This document shows positions 39,836 through 59,866 of a stretch of DNA of 64,000 bases, piece by piece. The position numbers and the translations under genes were made by a program. A model generated the notes under the pieces. The model was not told the origin of the DNA and ran no database searches. It was given only the letters and a program-made list of their open reading frames with translations. How positions within the stretch are numbered: the first letter of the stretch is position 1; every line of letters begins with the position of its first letter. This stretch comes from Actinomadura coerulea (GTDB taxonomy: Bacteria; Actinomycetota; Actinomycetes; Streptosporangiales; Streptosporangiaceae): positions 1,426,001-1,490,000 of the forward strand of contig NZ_JACHMQ010000001.1 of assembly GCF_014208105.1 (NCBI RefSeq). The letters run 5' to 3'.

Positions 39836-40031
39836 GTCACATCGCCGCCCGGTAGGGGAGTCCATTGAGGATCTGAGGTCCGACACCGCGCAGTGGCCGC
39901 TCTCCGGCCCGCGCACGTGACCTCAGTGCGGACTCTTCCCCGCCGGGCTTTGCCATGCCCGCCGGCGCGTCGCGCGTTCCGCGGTGTCTCCATGCGTTCC
40001 GCATCTTTTTCACCACCATGGAGGCCGCCCA
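39836..40031 (+). promoter_or_regulatory. Structured attenuator-like leader of the ABC-F gene
   Basis: About 196 bases before the ABC-F start. CTGAGGTC (39873-39880) pairs perfectly with GACCTCAG (39919-39926), and GAGTCC (39858-39863) with GGACTC (39930-39935). GACACCGCG (39882-39890) pairs with CGCGGTGTC (39980-39988). A small hairpin ATGCG-TTC-CGCAT at 39992-40004 is followed by CTTTTTC, resembling a terminator. AGGGGAG at 39854-39860 precedes a possible three-codon ORF (TTG AGG ATC TGA, 39865-39876). ABC-F resistance genes in other bacteria are controlled by ribosome-mediated attenuation, so drug-dependent read-through is the favoured inference. Confidence 0.55.
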
Positions 40032-41648
40032 ATGTCATTCGCCATCGTGTGCTCGGACCTGTCGTTCGCGTGGGAGGACGGCACCGTCGTGCTGGACGGG
40101 CTGGACGCCGCGTTCGGCACCGGCAGGACCGGCCTGATCGGCGTCAACGGCTCCGGCAAGTCGACCCTGCTGAGGATCATCGCCGGCGAGCTGCGCGCCG
40201 GGTCGGGCACCGTCAGCGTCGACGGGGAGACCGGCTACCTGCCGCAGAACCTCGTCCTCGACGACACCGCCACGGTCTCGGACCTGCTCGGCGTCACCGC
40301 GACCCGCGCGGCCCTGCACGCGATCGAGCGCGGCGAGGCCACCGAGGAGAACTTCGCCGCCGTCGGGGACGACTGGGACGTCGAGGAGCGCGCCGCCGCC
40401 GAGCTCGACCGGCTCGGCCTCGGCCACCTGGGGCTCGACCGCACGGTCCCCACGCTGTCGGGCGGTGAGGCCGTGATGGTCGGGCTGGCCGCGCGGTTCC
40501 TGGCCCGCCCCGACGTCCTGCTGCTCGACGAGCCGACCAACAACCTGGACCTGGACGCGCGCGACCGCCTGTACGAGGCGGTGGAGACCTGGACGGGCGT
40601 GCTCGTCGTCGTCAGCCACGACCGGGAGCTGCTCGACCGGGTCGACGAGATCGCCGACCTGCGGGAGGGCTCCGTCCGGTCCTTCGGCGGCAACCTGTCG
40701 GGCTACGAGGACCTGCTCGCGGTGGAGCGGGAGGCCGCGGAGCGGACGGTCCGGGCCGCCGAGACCGACCTGCGCCGCCAGAAGCGCGAGCTGGAGGAGG
40801 CGCAGGTCAAGCTTGCCCGCCGTAAGCGCTACGGCAACAAGATGCAGGAGAGCAAGCGCGAGCCGAAGATCGTGATGGGCGAGCGCAAGCGGCAGGCGCA
40901 GGTCTCGGCCGGCAAGCACCGCATCATGCACGAGGAGCGGCTCGCCGGCGCCCGCACGCGGCTCACCGAGGCCGAGGGGGCCGTCCGCGAGGACGCCGAG
41001 ATCCGCGTCGAGTTGCCCGCCACCCGCGTCCCGGCGGGGCGGACGGTGCTCACCGTCACGGGTCTCGCCGCCCCCGAGCCGGAACCCGGCACGCTGGAGG
41101 AGCTGATCGTCCGGGGACCGGAGCGGATCGCGCTGGTCGGGCCCAACGGCTCGGGCAAGACCACGTTCCTGCGGATGCTCGTCGGCGACGGCGTCCCCGA
41201 GGGCGCGGCCGTGAAGATCGGGGTGGACGGGGTGCGGTATCTGCCGCAGCGGCTGGACGTCCTGGACGGTGACCTCAGCGTGGCCGAGAACGTCCGGGCG
41301 CAGGCGCCGTCCGCGCCGCCGGCGCGGATCCGGGCGGGGCTGGCGCGGTTCCTGTTCCGCGGCGCGCGGGCCGACCAGCCGGCCGGGACCCTGTCGGGCG
41401 GCGAGCGGTTCCGCGCCGTGCTGGCGTCGCTGCTGCTCGCCGAGCCGGCCCCGCAGCTGCTCCTGCTGGACGAGCCGACGAACAACCTCGACATGGCCAG
41501 CGCCGCGCAGCTCGGGCAGGCGCTCGCGGCCTACGAGGGGGCTCTGATCGTGGTCAGCCACGACGTGCCGTTCCTGCGCACTCTCGGCATCACCCGCTGG
41601 TTGCGGATGGACCGCTCGTGCGGCCTCACGGAGGTCGAGCCGATGTAG
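40032..41648 (+). CDS. ABC-F family ATPase (ribosome-protection type)
   Basis: 538 residues with two ABC domains and no membrane segment. The first has Walker A GVNGSGKST (residues 37-45), signature LSGGE and LLLDEPTNNLDLDARD; the second has GPNGSGKTT near residue 370, LSGGE and LLLDEPTNNLD. The linker between them (about residues 235-310) is a long basic helix pair, the part that reaches the peptidyl-transferase centre in resistance ABC-F proteins. Housekeeping EttA-like roles are the alternative. The ATG at 40032 has GGAGG seven bases upstream. The long leader favours an inducible resistance factor. Confidence 0.87.
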   Translation: MSFAIVCSDLSFAWEDGTVVLDGLDAAFGTGRTGLIGVNGSGKSTLLRIIAGELRAGSGTVSVDGETGYLPQNLVLDDTATVSDLLGVTATRAALHAIERGEATEENFAAVGDDWDVEERAAAELDRLGLGHLGLDRTVPTLSGGEAVMVGLAARFLARPDVLLLDEPTNNLDLDARDRLYEAVETWTGVLVVVSHDRELLDRVDEIADLREGSVRSFGGNLSGYEDLLAVEREAAERTVRAAETDLRRQKRELEEAQVKLARRKRYGNKMQESKREPKIVMGERKRQAQVSAGKHRIMHEERLAGARTRLTEAEGAVREDAEIRVELPATRVPAGRTVLTVTGLAAPEPEPGTLEELIVRGPERIALVGPNGSGKTTFLRMLVGDGVPEGAAVKIGVDGVRYLPQRLDVLDGDLSVAENVRAQAPSAPPARIRAGLARFLFRGARADQPAGTLSGGERFRAVLASLLLAEPAPQLLLLDEPTNNLDMASAAQLGQALAAYEGALIVVSHDVPFLRTLGITRWLRMDRSCGLTEVEPM

Positions 41649-41654
41649 CGCACA

Positions 41655-41694
41655 CGGCGGCCCCCGCGCGGAGGGTTCCGCGCGGGGGCCGCCG
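41655..41694. terminator. Bidirectional terminator between ABC-F and ABC-2 permease genes
   Basis: Perfect 17-bp arms at 41655-41671 and 41678-41694 with the loop AGGGTT, between two convergent genes. Confidence 0.9.
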
Positions 41695-41703
41695 CGGTGC
41701 CGG

Positions 41704-42543
41704 TCAGGTCAGCACGCGCTTGGTGAAGGTGCGGGTCGCCCCCCACGTCAGCAGGACCGTCCCGCCGACGATGGCGAGCATGAACGCCCACACCGGCATG
41801 TGCGGGATCTCCGGCGTGAGCGCGCTGCGCAGCCCCTCGCTCACGTACACGAGCGGGTTGAACAGGCTGAGGATCTGGAGCCAGCGGATGTTGTCCAGCG
41901 CCGACCAGGGGTAGTAGACGCAGCCGAGCATCGTCATCGGCAGCAGGACCATCGCGAACAGCATCTGGACCTTCTGCGGGTTCATCAGCGTTCCGAGGAG
42001 CAGCCCGCCGGACGCCGACATCAGCGCCCCGACCACCATCACGGCGATCAGCACCGGCCAGTTGTCCACGTGCACCTCGGGCGACTGCCCGTCGGCGTGG
42101 ATGAACAGCACCGCGGGGAACACCAGCAGCCCGCCGATCAGGCCCTGCACCGCCGCCGCGATGATCTTCTGGACGGCCAGCAGCGGCACCGGGACCGGCG
42201 CCAGCGCACGGTCGGTGATCGACTTCTGCCAGTTCAGCTCCATCATCAGCGGGAAGATCACCGCCATCATCGCCTGCATGATGATCGACGACCCGACGAG
42301 CCCGGGCAGCAGGATGGTGGAGAACGTGGGCCCGCCAGGCCCGCCCGCCATGGCGCCGCCGCCGAGCTTCGGCAGCACGTAGGCGAACACGAACACGAAC
42401 ATGACCGGCTGCACCAGCACCCGGACGAACGTGGACAGGAAGTTCTTGCGCATCACCCGCGCCTCGCGCGCCATCATCGCGGCGAACGTGCGGGGGACGG
42501 TGGCCCGCGCCGGCGGCGGCGGTGCCAGAACGGTGACGCTCAT
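41704..42543 (-). CDS. ABC-2 type permease (DrrB-like)
   Basis: 279 residues with six predicted membrane helices, including LVQPVMFVFVFAYVLPKLG, FSTILLPGLVGSSIIMQAMMAVIFPLMM and the ABC-2 signature region MLGCVYYPWSALDNIRWLQ. This topology matches the DrrB group of actinobacterial drug exporters. It is the membrane part of the transporter whose ATPase is encoded next upstream. ATG at 42543 with GGAGGAAAG upstream. An intercistronic hairpin separates it from the ATPase gene, which may set the ratio of the two subunits. Confidence 0.88.
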   Translation of the reverse strand: MSVTVLAPPPPARATVPRTFAAMMAREARVMRKNFLSTFVRVLVQPVMFVFVFAYVLPKLGGGAMAGGPGGPTFSTILLPGLVGSSIIMQAMMAVIFPLMMELNWQKSITDRALAPVPVPLLAVQKIIAAAVQGLIGGLLVFPAVLFIHADGQSPEVHVDNWPVLIAVMVVGALMSASGGLLLGTLMNPQKVQMLFAMVLLPMTMLGCVYYPWSALDNIRWLQILSLFNPLVYVSEGLRSALTPEIPHMPVWAFMLAIVGGTVLLTWGATRTFTKRVLT

Positions 42544-42597
42544 TGCTTTCCTCCATCGCGGCCACGAATCGTGGCAGGAGTGATGCTTCTGGTGACG

Positions 42598-42626
42598 CCC
42601 GGTCGGTGAGAACTGAACCGACCGGG
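42598..42626 (-). terminator. Intercistronic hairpin between transporter ATPase and permease genes
   Basis: Perfect 10-bp arms at 42598-42607 and 42617-42626 with a nine-base loop, in the 130-bp gap inside the operon. It may be a partial terminator or an RNA-processing stop. A smaller palindrome (GGGTT/AACCC) lies at 42641-42652. Confidence 0.45.
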
Positions 42627-42673
42627 TCTACCGCTGGGCTGGGTTGAAACCCGTTGCTTGGGCAGGGACGGGG

Positions 42674-43642
42674 TCAATCGCGGTAGTCCCTTCCGGTGAG
42701 GGAGAGGAAGACGGTCTCCAGACTGGGACGCAGTTGGCTGGCGTCGGTGACTCCGACGCCGGCCACGGACCCGATTTCCACGAGCTCGCCGAGGATCCCC
42801 TCGGGCTCGGCGGCGAACACGCGCACCTGGCCGTCGTTGACCTCGACCTTGCTGATGCCCTCCCGGTCGGCGAGGGCCTTGATCCCGTCGGGGGCGGGGG
42901 AGTCGTAGGCCACGGTGATGACCGTGTCCGCGCCGGCGCTGGACTTCAGCTGGTCCACCGTGCCGCTGGCGAGGACCTTGCCGTGGTCGACGACGGCGAC
43001 CCGGTCGCAGAGCGCCTCGGCCTCCTCCATGTAGTGGGTGGTGAGCAGGATCGTCTGCCCGCCCGCCTGGAGCCCCCGCAGAACGTCCCAGAGGTTGGTG
43101 CGGGTCTGCGGGTCGAGCCCGGCGGTCGGCTCGTCCAGGAACAGCACCTCGGGGCCGTGCATGAGGGCGCGGCAGATCATCACGCGCTTGGCCTGCCCGC
43201 CGGAGATCTCGAACGGGTTGCCGCCGCGCTGCTCGGTCAGCCCGAACAGCTCCAGCAGCTCGGCGGCGCGCTTGCGGGCGTCCCGCGCGCCGAGCCCGAA
43301 GTACCGGCCGCGGAACTCCAGGTTCTCGGCGACGGTGAGGTCGCTGTCGAGCGTGTTGTTCTGCGAGACGACGCCGATGCGGCGCTTGATCTCGACCGCG
43401 TCGCGGACCACGTCCAGGCCGGACACGCTGGCGGTGCCGCCGGTCGGGACGACGAGCGTGGTGAGCATGCCGATGGTGGTCGACTTGCCCGCGCCGTTCG
43501 GGCCGAGCAGGCCGAAGAACTCGCCGCGCGGGACCTCCAGGTCGATGCCCTGGACGGCGGGCACCGCCGGACGCGGGCCGGACGCGGGATAGGTCTTCTT
43601 CAGGTCGACTGTGCGAACGGCGGTTTCGGGGGGATTGGTCAC
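42674..43642 (-). CDS. DrrA-like ABC transporter ATP-binding protein
   Basis: 322 residues. Walker A is LGPNGAGKSTT, the signature is ISGGQAKRVMI (Gln in place of the common GGQ/R context is normal for DrrA-type proteins), Walker B is VLFLDEPTAGLDPQ, and the H loop follows in LLTTHYMEEAE. The C-terminal part matches the DrrA extension that regulates the transporter. The GTG start at 43642 overlaps the MarR stop by four bases (GTGA), so regulator and pump are translated together. Confidence 0.92.
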   Translation of the reverse strand: MTNPPETAVRTVDLKKTYPASGPRPAVPAVQGIDLEVPRGEFFGLLGPNGAGKSTTIGMLTTLVVPTGGTASVSGLDVVRDAVEIKRRIGVVSQNNTLDSDLTVAENLEFRGRYFGLGARDARKRAAELLELFGLTEQRGGNPFEISGGQAKRVMICRALMHGPEVLFLDEPTAGLDPQTRTNLWDVLRGLQAGGQTILLTTHYMEEAEALCDRVAVVDHGKVLASGTVDQLKSSAGADTVITVAYDSPAPDGIKALADREGISKVEVNDGQVRVFAAEPEGILGELVEIGSVAGVGVTDASQLRPSLETVFLSLTGRDYRD

Positions 43643-44136
43643 GCGCCGTCTCCCTTTCCTTCTTCGTCGGGGGAGTAGTTCTCGAACTTGTGGATCAGCT
43701 TGAGCAGGAACCGGCGGACGGCCGCCTCGTCGTCCTCGCCGACGACGTCGTAGAGGCCGGAGAGGTCGCGGCCGATGGGGCCGGACTTCTCGGCGAGGAA
43801 CCGGCGGCCGGAGTCGGTGATGAGCAGCATCACGCCGCGCCGGTCACGGTAGGAGCGCTCGCGCCGGACGTGGCCGTTGCGCTCCAGCGTGTCGACGACC
43901 GAGGTGACCGTGGCGGGGGTGACCATCAGGCGCTTGGCGACCTCCCCGGGGCGCAGGCCGTCCTCGACGATGAGCAGGCGGAGCAGGAAGAAGCCCGCCG
44001 GGCTGATGCCGTGCCGCTCGATGATGCGCCACACGATGGGGCCCGACAGCCGTGAGGCGGCGCCGAAGAGCCGCCCGATCGGCCACTCCTCCACGGGACC
44101 GAACGTCTTCAGGTCGTCGAGGCCGGGGTTCTCCAT
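43639..44136 (-). CDS. MarR family regulator
   Basis: 165 residues with a winged helix-turn-helix: helix GLRPGEVAKRLMVTPATVTSVVDTLERNGHV and wing RERSYRDRRGVMLLIT. The start at 44136 (ATG) has no ribosome-binding site, but a good promoter ends seven bases upstream, so a leaderless message is predicted; a TTG at 44172 would sit inside the -35 box. It heads the operon with the DrrAB-like exporter and probably represses it until a drug or metabolite binds. Divergent to argC. Confidence 0.88.
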   Translation of the reverse strand: MENPGLDDLKTFGPVEEWPIGRLFGAASRLSGPIVWRIIERHGISPAGFFLLRLLIVEDGLRPGEVAKRLMVTPATVTSVVDTLERNGHVRRERSYRDRRGVMLLITDSGRRFLAEKSGPIGRDLSGLYDVVGEDDEAAVRRFLLKLIHKFENYSPDEEGKGDGA

Positions 44137-44143
44137 GCGAGCG

Positions 44144-44188
44144 ATGTTAGGGCCCTGATGTTTAGATAGCAAATCATTAGATACCTAA
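44144..44188 (-). promoter_or_regulatory. Leaderless marR promoter with overlapping operator
   Basis: On the minus strand TTGCTA (44172-44167) and TAACAT (44149-44144) are separated by 17 bases, and the marR ATG lies seven bases after TAACAT. Immediately upstream, TTAG-GTAT-CTAA (44177-44188) is an inverted repeat, and TTAGATA occurs twice nearby. The patch is AT-rich in a GC-rich genome. This is the expected layout for autoregulation by a MarR dimer. Confidence 0.7.
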
Positions 44189-44238
44189 CTACCTCTCACT
44201 GTGGCGCTCGTCTCAACGGTGTGAAAGACGTTACCCGT

Positions 44239-50131
<5,893 letters not shown>

Positions 50132-50172
50132 TCCGCGGGACGAGGCGGATCCGCCGTACGCTGTTGCGGACG

Positions 50173-50213
50173 ACGGCACCGCCGTGTTCCCCCCGCGGGG
50201 GCGTCCGTGCCGT
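50173..50213 (+). other. Hairpin between argR and argH
   Basis: Outer arms ACGGCAC (50173-50179) and GTGCCGT (50207-50213) enclose an inner palindrome CCCCCGCGGGGG. It lies in the 153-bp argR-argH gap, about 40 bases after argR, and could be a terminator or partial stop; TTGACC at 50246-50251 downstream may belong to a separate argH promoter whose -10 is unclear. Confidence 0.45.
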
Positions 50214-50284
50214 GCCCGGCAGAGGGCGGCATGGTGAGATGGCAGTTGACCGAACGACCAGTGGTGGGAAGTAGAGGATTCTCC

Positions 50285-51703
<1,419 letters not shown>

Positions 51704-51791
51704 CCCGGCGGGACGGGGGCGGCCGCCGCGGTGCGGGCCGCCCCCTAGGCTGGTCGACCGGCGGAGCTGTCCCCTAGACCACGGTGAGGCG

Positions 51792-52427
51792 ATGGACGGA
51801 GCGTTGCTGCCCCGGGCGTTCTTCGACGGCCCGGTGGAGGAGGTCGCGCCCGCGCTGCTCGGGCACGTGATCAGCCACCGCACCCCGGAGGGGGAGGTGG
51901 CGGCCCGGCTGACCGAGGTGGAGGCCTACGCGGGCCCGCTCGACCCGGCCTCGCACGCCTACCGGGGCCGGACGCGGCGCAACGAGGTCATGTTCGGGCC
52001 GCCCGGGCACGTCTACGTCTACTTCACCTACGGCATGCACTTCTGCATGAACCTCGTGTGCGGGCCGGACGGGACGTCCATGGCGGTGCTGCTCCGCGCC
52101 GGTGAGATCATCGCGGGGGAGGATGTCGCCCGGGCGCGCCGCCCGCGCTCGACCGTCCGCGACCTGGCCCGCGGCCCGGCCCGGCTCTGCCAGGCCCTCG
52201 GCGTCGCCCGCGAGCAGAACGGCCTGGACGTGTGCGCGCCGGGGGGACCGATGACGGTCCGGAGAGGCGAGCCCGCCGACCCCGCGCTGATCCGCAACGG
52301 TCCCCGGACCGGCGTCAACGGCGCCAAGGAGGTCCCGTGGCGGTTCTGGATCGACGGCGACCCCACCGTCTCCCCCTACCGCCCGCACGTCCCGAGGCGG
52401 CGCGGGAAGATCACCGCCGAGGGCTGA
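51792..52427 (+). CDS. DNA-3-methyladenine glycosylase (AAG/Mpg family)
   Basis: 211 residues. The AAG fold is seen from [32 protein letters not shown] (with the active-site Glu and the conserved DPASHA) and [18 protein letters not shown]. Removes alkylated purines from DNA. The ATG at 51792 has GTGAGG upstream, and TAGGCT at 51746-51751 may be a -10 element. It commonly neighbours argH and tyrS in actinobacteria. Confidence 0.94.
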   Translation: MDGALLPRAFFDGPVEEVAPALLGHVISHRTPEGEVAARLTEVEAYAGPLDPASHAYRGRTRRNEVMFGPPGHVYVYFTYGMHFCMNLVCGPDGTSMAVLLRAGEIIAGEDVARARRPRSTVRDLARGPARLCQALGVAREQNGLDVCAPGGPMTVRRGEPADPALIRNGPRTGVNGAKEVPWRFWIDGDPTVSPYRPHVPRRRGKITAEG

Positions 52428-52558
52428 CCCGCCGCGGCCACCCTGGTCGGCCGGTAGCCGCCCCGCCACGGCGGACGTTGAATATCGTTGGCGTGACAGC
52501 CGCCCGCCAGTGCAGCCTGGGGGCGTACACCGAAAGCAAGCCGGAGACGAGGGAGACC

Positions 52559-53836
52559 GTGACCGACATTTTGGATGATCTCGCGTGGCGCGGCCTGATC
52601 GCGCAGTCCACCGACCTGGACGAACTGCGGGCCATGCTCGCCGCGGGACCGGTCACCCTCTATTGCGGCTTCGACCCGACGGCGCCCTCGCTGCATCTCG
52701 GCAACCTCATCCAGATCCTCACGCTGCGCCGCTTCCAGAAGGCCGGGCACCGGCCGATCGGCCTGGTCGGCGGCGCCACGGGCCTGATCGGCGACCCGAG
52801 CGGCAAGAGCGCCGAACGCGTGCTGAACTCCGAGGAGACCGTCGCCGGCTGGGTCGAGCGGGTCCGCGGCCAGGTGTCGGCGTTCCTCGACTTCGACGAG
52901 GGCCCGACCGCCGCGACGATGGTCAGCAACCTCGACTGGACCGGCCCCATGTCGGCCATCGAGTTCCTGCGCGACATCGGCAAGCACTTCCCGGTCAACC
53001 GGATGCTGGCCCGCGAGACCGTCAGGGCCCGGCTCGACTCCACCGGGATGAGCTACACGGAGTTCAGCTACGTCCTGCTCCAGTCCATGGACTTCCTTGA
53101 GCTGTACCGGCGCCACGGGTGCCGGCTTCAGACCGGCGGAAGCGACCAGTGGGGCAACCTCACCGCGGGCGTCGACCTGATCCGCCGCGTGGAGGGGGGA
53201 AGCGCGCACGCGCTGACCACGCCGCTGCTGACCAAGGCGGACGGGTCCAAGTTCGGCAAGACCGCGGGCGGCGAGACCTACTGGCTCGACCCCGAGCTGA
53301 CGTCGCCCTACGCGTTCTACCAGTTCTGGATCAACGCCGACGACCGGGACGTGGAGAAGTTCCTGAAGTTCTTCAGCTTCCGTTCCCGCGAGGAGATCGA
53401 GGACCTCGCCAAGCAGGGCGCCGACCGCCCGGCCGCGCGGGCCCCGCAGCGGGCGCTCGCCGAGGAGATGACCACGCTCGTGCACGGGGCGGACGAGACC
53501 GCCCGGGTCATCGCGGCCTCCCGCGCCCTGTTCGGGCAGGGCTCGCTGGAGGAACTGGACGAGCGGACGCTGCACGCGGCCCTCTCCGAGGTGCCCCGCG
53601 CGGAGGTGCCCGTGGGAGAGCTGCCTTCCGTGGTGGACCTGCTGACGGCTTCCGGCCTGTGCAAGAGCAAGTCGGAGGCCCGCCGTGCCATCGCCCAGGG
53701 CGGCGCCTACCTCAACAACGCCAAGGTCGAGTCGGAGGAGGCGGTACCGGCGTCCGCCGACCTGCTCCACGGCCGCTTCCTCGTCCTGCGGCGCGGCAAG
53801 CGCAACGTGGGCGGCGTCGAGGTGACCGCGTCCTGA
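52559..53836 (+). CDS. tyrS: Tyrosyl-tRNA synthetase
   Basis: 425-residue class I enzyme. HIGH-type motif PSLHLGN, the TyrRS GSDQWGNL and KMSKS-type loop ADGSKFGKT are present, and an S4 RNA-binding domain ends the protein (about residues 362-425, SKSEARRAIAQGGAYLNN). The GTG at 52559 has GAGGGAG four bases upstream; in-frame codons further upstream read through a 131-bp gap that shows no T-box or other riboswitch I can recognise. Transcript ends at a strong hairpin. Confidence 0.96.
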   Translation: MTDILDDLAWRGLIAQSTDLDELRAMLAAGPVTLYCGFDPTAPSLHLGNLIQILTLRRFQKAGHRPIGLVGGATGLIGDPSGKSAERVLNSEETVAGWVERVRGQVSAFLDFDEGPTAATMVSNLDWTGPMSAIEFLRDIGKHFPVNRMLARETVRARLDSTGMSYTEFSYVLLQSMDFLELYRRHGCRLQTGGSDQWGNLTAGVDLIRRVEGGSAHALTTPLLTKADGSKFGKTAGGETYWLDPELTSPYAFYQFWINADDRDVEKFLKFFSFRSREEIEDLAKQGADRPAARAPQRALAEEMTTLVHGADETARVIAASRALFGQGSLEELDERTLHAALSEVPRAEVPVGELPSVVDLLTASGLCKSKSEARRAIAQGGAYLNNAKVESEEAVPASADLLHGRFLVLRRGKRNVGGVEVTAS

Positions 53837-53846
53837 AGCGCCTTCC

Positions 53847-53880
53847 GACCGCCCGCCCGGACCCTTCCGGGCGGGCGGTC
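53847..53880 (+). terminator. Hairpin terminator after tyrS
   Basis: Perfect 14-bp arms (53847-53860, 53867-53880), loop ACCCTT, starting ten bases after the tyrS stop. Confidence 0.85.
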
Positions 53881-54005
53881 GTCATGAGGACGGCAAACTT
53901 CGGTAGATACACGTCACAGTGCGGTTACGACGGCCGGTGACCGGGCATGGTGGGAGGACTGAAAACAGCAGATGACCTGCGGATTCATGCCCCGCCCCGG
54001 CTGAT

Positions 54006-54034
54006 TTGACGGTCCTGGCGGCGGGACCTAGTGT
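54006..54034 (+). promoter_or_regulatory. rrn promoter P1
   Basis: TTGACG (54006-54011) and TAGTGT (54029-54034) with a 17-base spacer, about 415 bases before 16S. Strong match to vegetative actinobacterial rRNA promoters. Confidence 0.8.
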
Positions 54035-54159
54035 TCTACACGCCCCACGGGGGAGCGGGACGCCGAGAGGCGGCCGGCCCCGAGGGGAAACCTCCACAGA
54101 CCCGGATGGGTGCACTACGTTGTGCGCAAAAGGGACTAGCGAGGCCGAACCGCCCGAAG

Positions 54160-54189
54160 TTGGTTAAACCGGGATGGATCGGGTAAGCT
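54160..54189 (+). promoter_or_regulatory. rrn promoter P2
   Basis: TTGGTT (54160-54165) and TAAGCT (54184-54189) with an 18-base spacer. Multiple promoters are usual before actinobacterial rrn operons; this is the second candidate. Confidence 0.55.
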
Positions 54190-54247
54190 GGAGGGGTTGC
54201 CCCGGAGCCGGGGACCGCGAGAGCGGGTCCGGCGCGGTGGGTGTCCG

Positions 54248-54270
54248 TTTCTTGAGAACTCAACAGCGTG
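54248..54270 (+). promoter_or_regulatory. rrn leader boxA-like antitermination element
   Basis: TTTCTTGAGAACTCAACAGC lies about 180 bases before 16S. The TTGAGAACTCAA core occurs in rRNA leaders across actinobacteria, and a related copy (TTGAGAACTGCACAG) occurs in the 16S-23S spacer at about 56284-56300. Role in Nus-dependent antitermination is inferred from known mycobacterial leaders. Confidence 0.65.
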
Positions 54271-54450
54271 TTAAAAGCCAGTGCCTTTATCGGCTCGGCC
54301 ATGTTTTGGCCGGGTCGCCCCGTGCCGCTCCACTTTGTGGGGTGGTGGGGATTTCTTTGAGGCAATGCCATCCCCTTGGGGATGGTGATGCCGGGATTGT
54401 TTCCTGAGGTTTGGCCGGCTGGGGTTCGCCCCCTGGTTGGTCGTTGGACC

Positions 54451-59527
<5,077 letters not shown>

Positions 59528-59691
59528 ACTGAACGTTCAGAGTGAGTCGCTGCGAGACGATGTTCGCGTCCCTGTGTGGTTCCCAGGAAACAACTGGGTG
59601 ACCGCTGTTTTGATAAGTGAATTCTGAGCCGAATGGTTCGGACGTGGATTTGCACGCCCCCTTGGTTTTGTGGGGGGTGGTGCGTTAAGAC

Positions 59692-59808
59692 GTTCGGTGG
59701 TTTTGGCGAGGGGGAAACACCCGGTCCCATCCCGAACCCGGAAGTTAAGCCCTTCAGCGCCGATGGTACTGCATGGGAGACCGTGTGGGAGAGTAGGACA
59801 CCGCCGGA
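59692..59808 (+). rRNA. rrf: 5S ribosomal RNA
   Basis: About 117 nt. GTTCGGTGGTTTTGGCGAGG opens it and CCCGAACCCGGAAGTTAAG and GAGAGTAGGACACCGCC are diagnostic. Ends are approximate. The 23S-5S spacer (59528-59691) has no other gene. Confidence 0.95.
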
Positions 59809-59820
59809 CACATATTGCAG

Positions 59821-59849
59821 AAAGGCCCCGCCGTCACGGCGGGGCCTTT
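59821..59849 (+). terminator. rrn operon terminator
   Basis: Perfect 13-bp arms (59821-59833, 59837-59849) with loop TCA; the second arm ends in TTT and is followed by CTCATTT. Starts about 12 bases after 5S. Confidence 0.92.
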
Positions 59850-59866
59850 CTCATTTCCGCGGTTCC

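Noticed and set aside
40018-40137. ATG at 40018 as the ABC-F start
   Set aside because: It is out of frame with the ABC-F domains; ATG 40032 has a proper ribosome-binding site.
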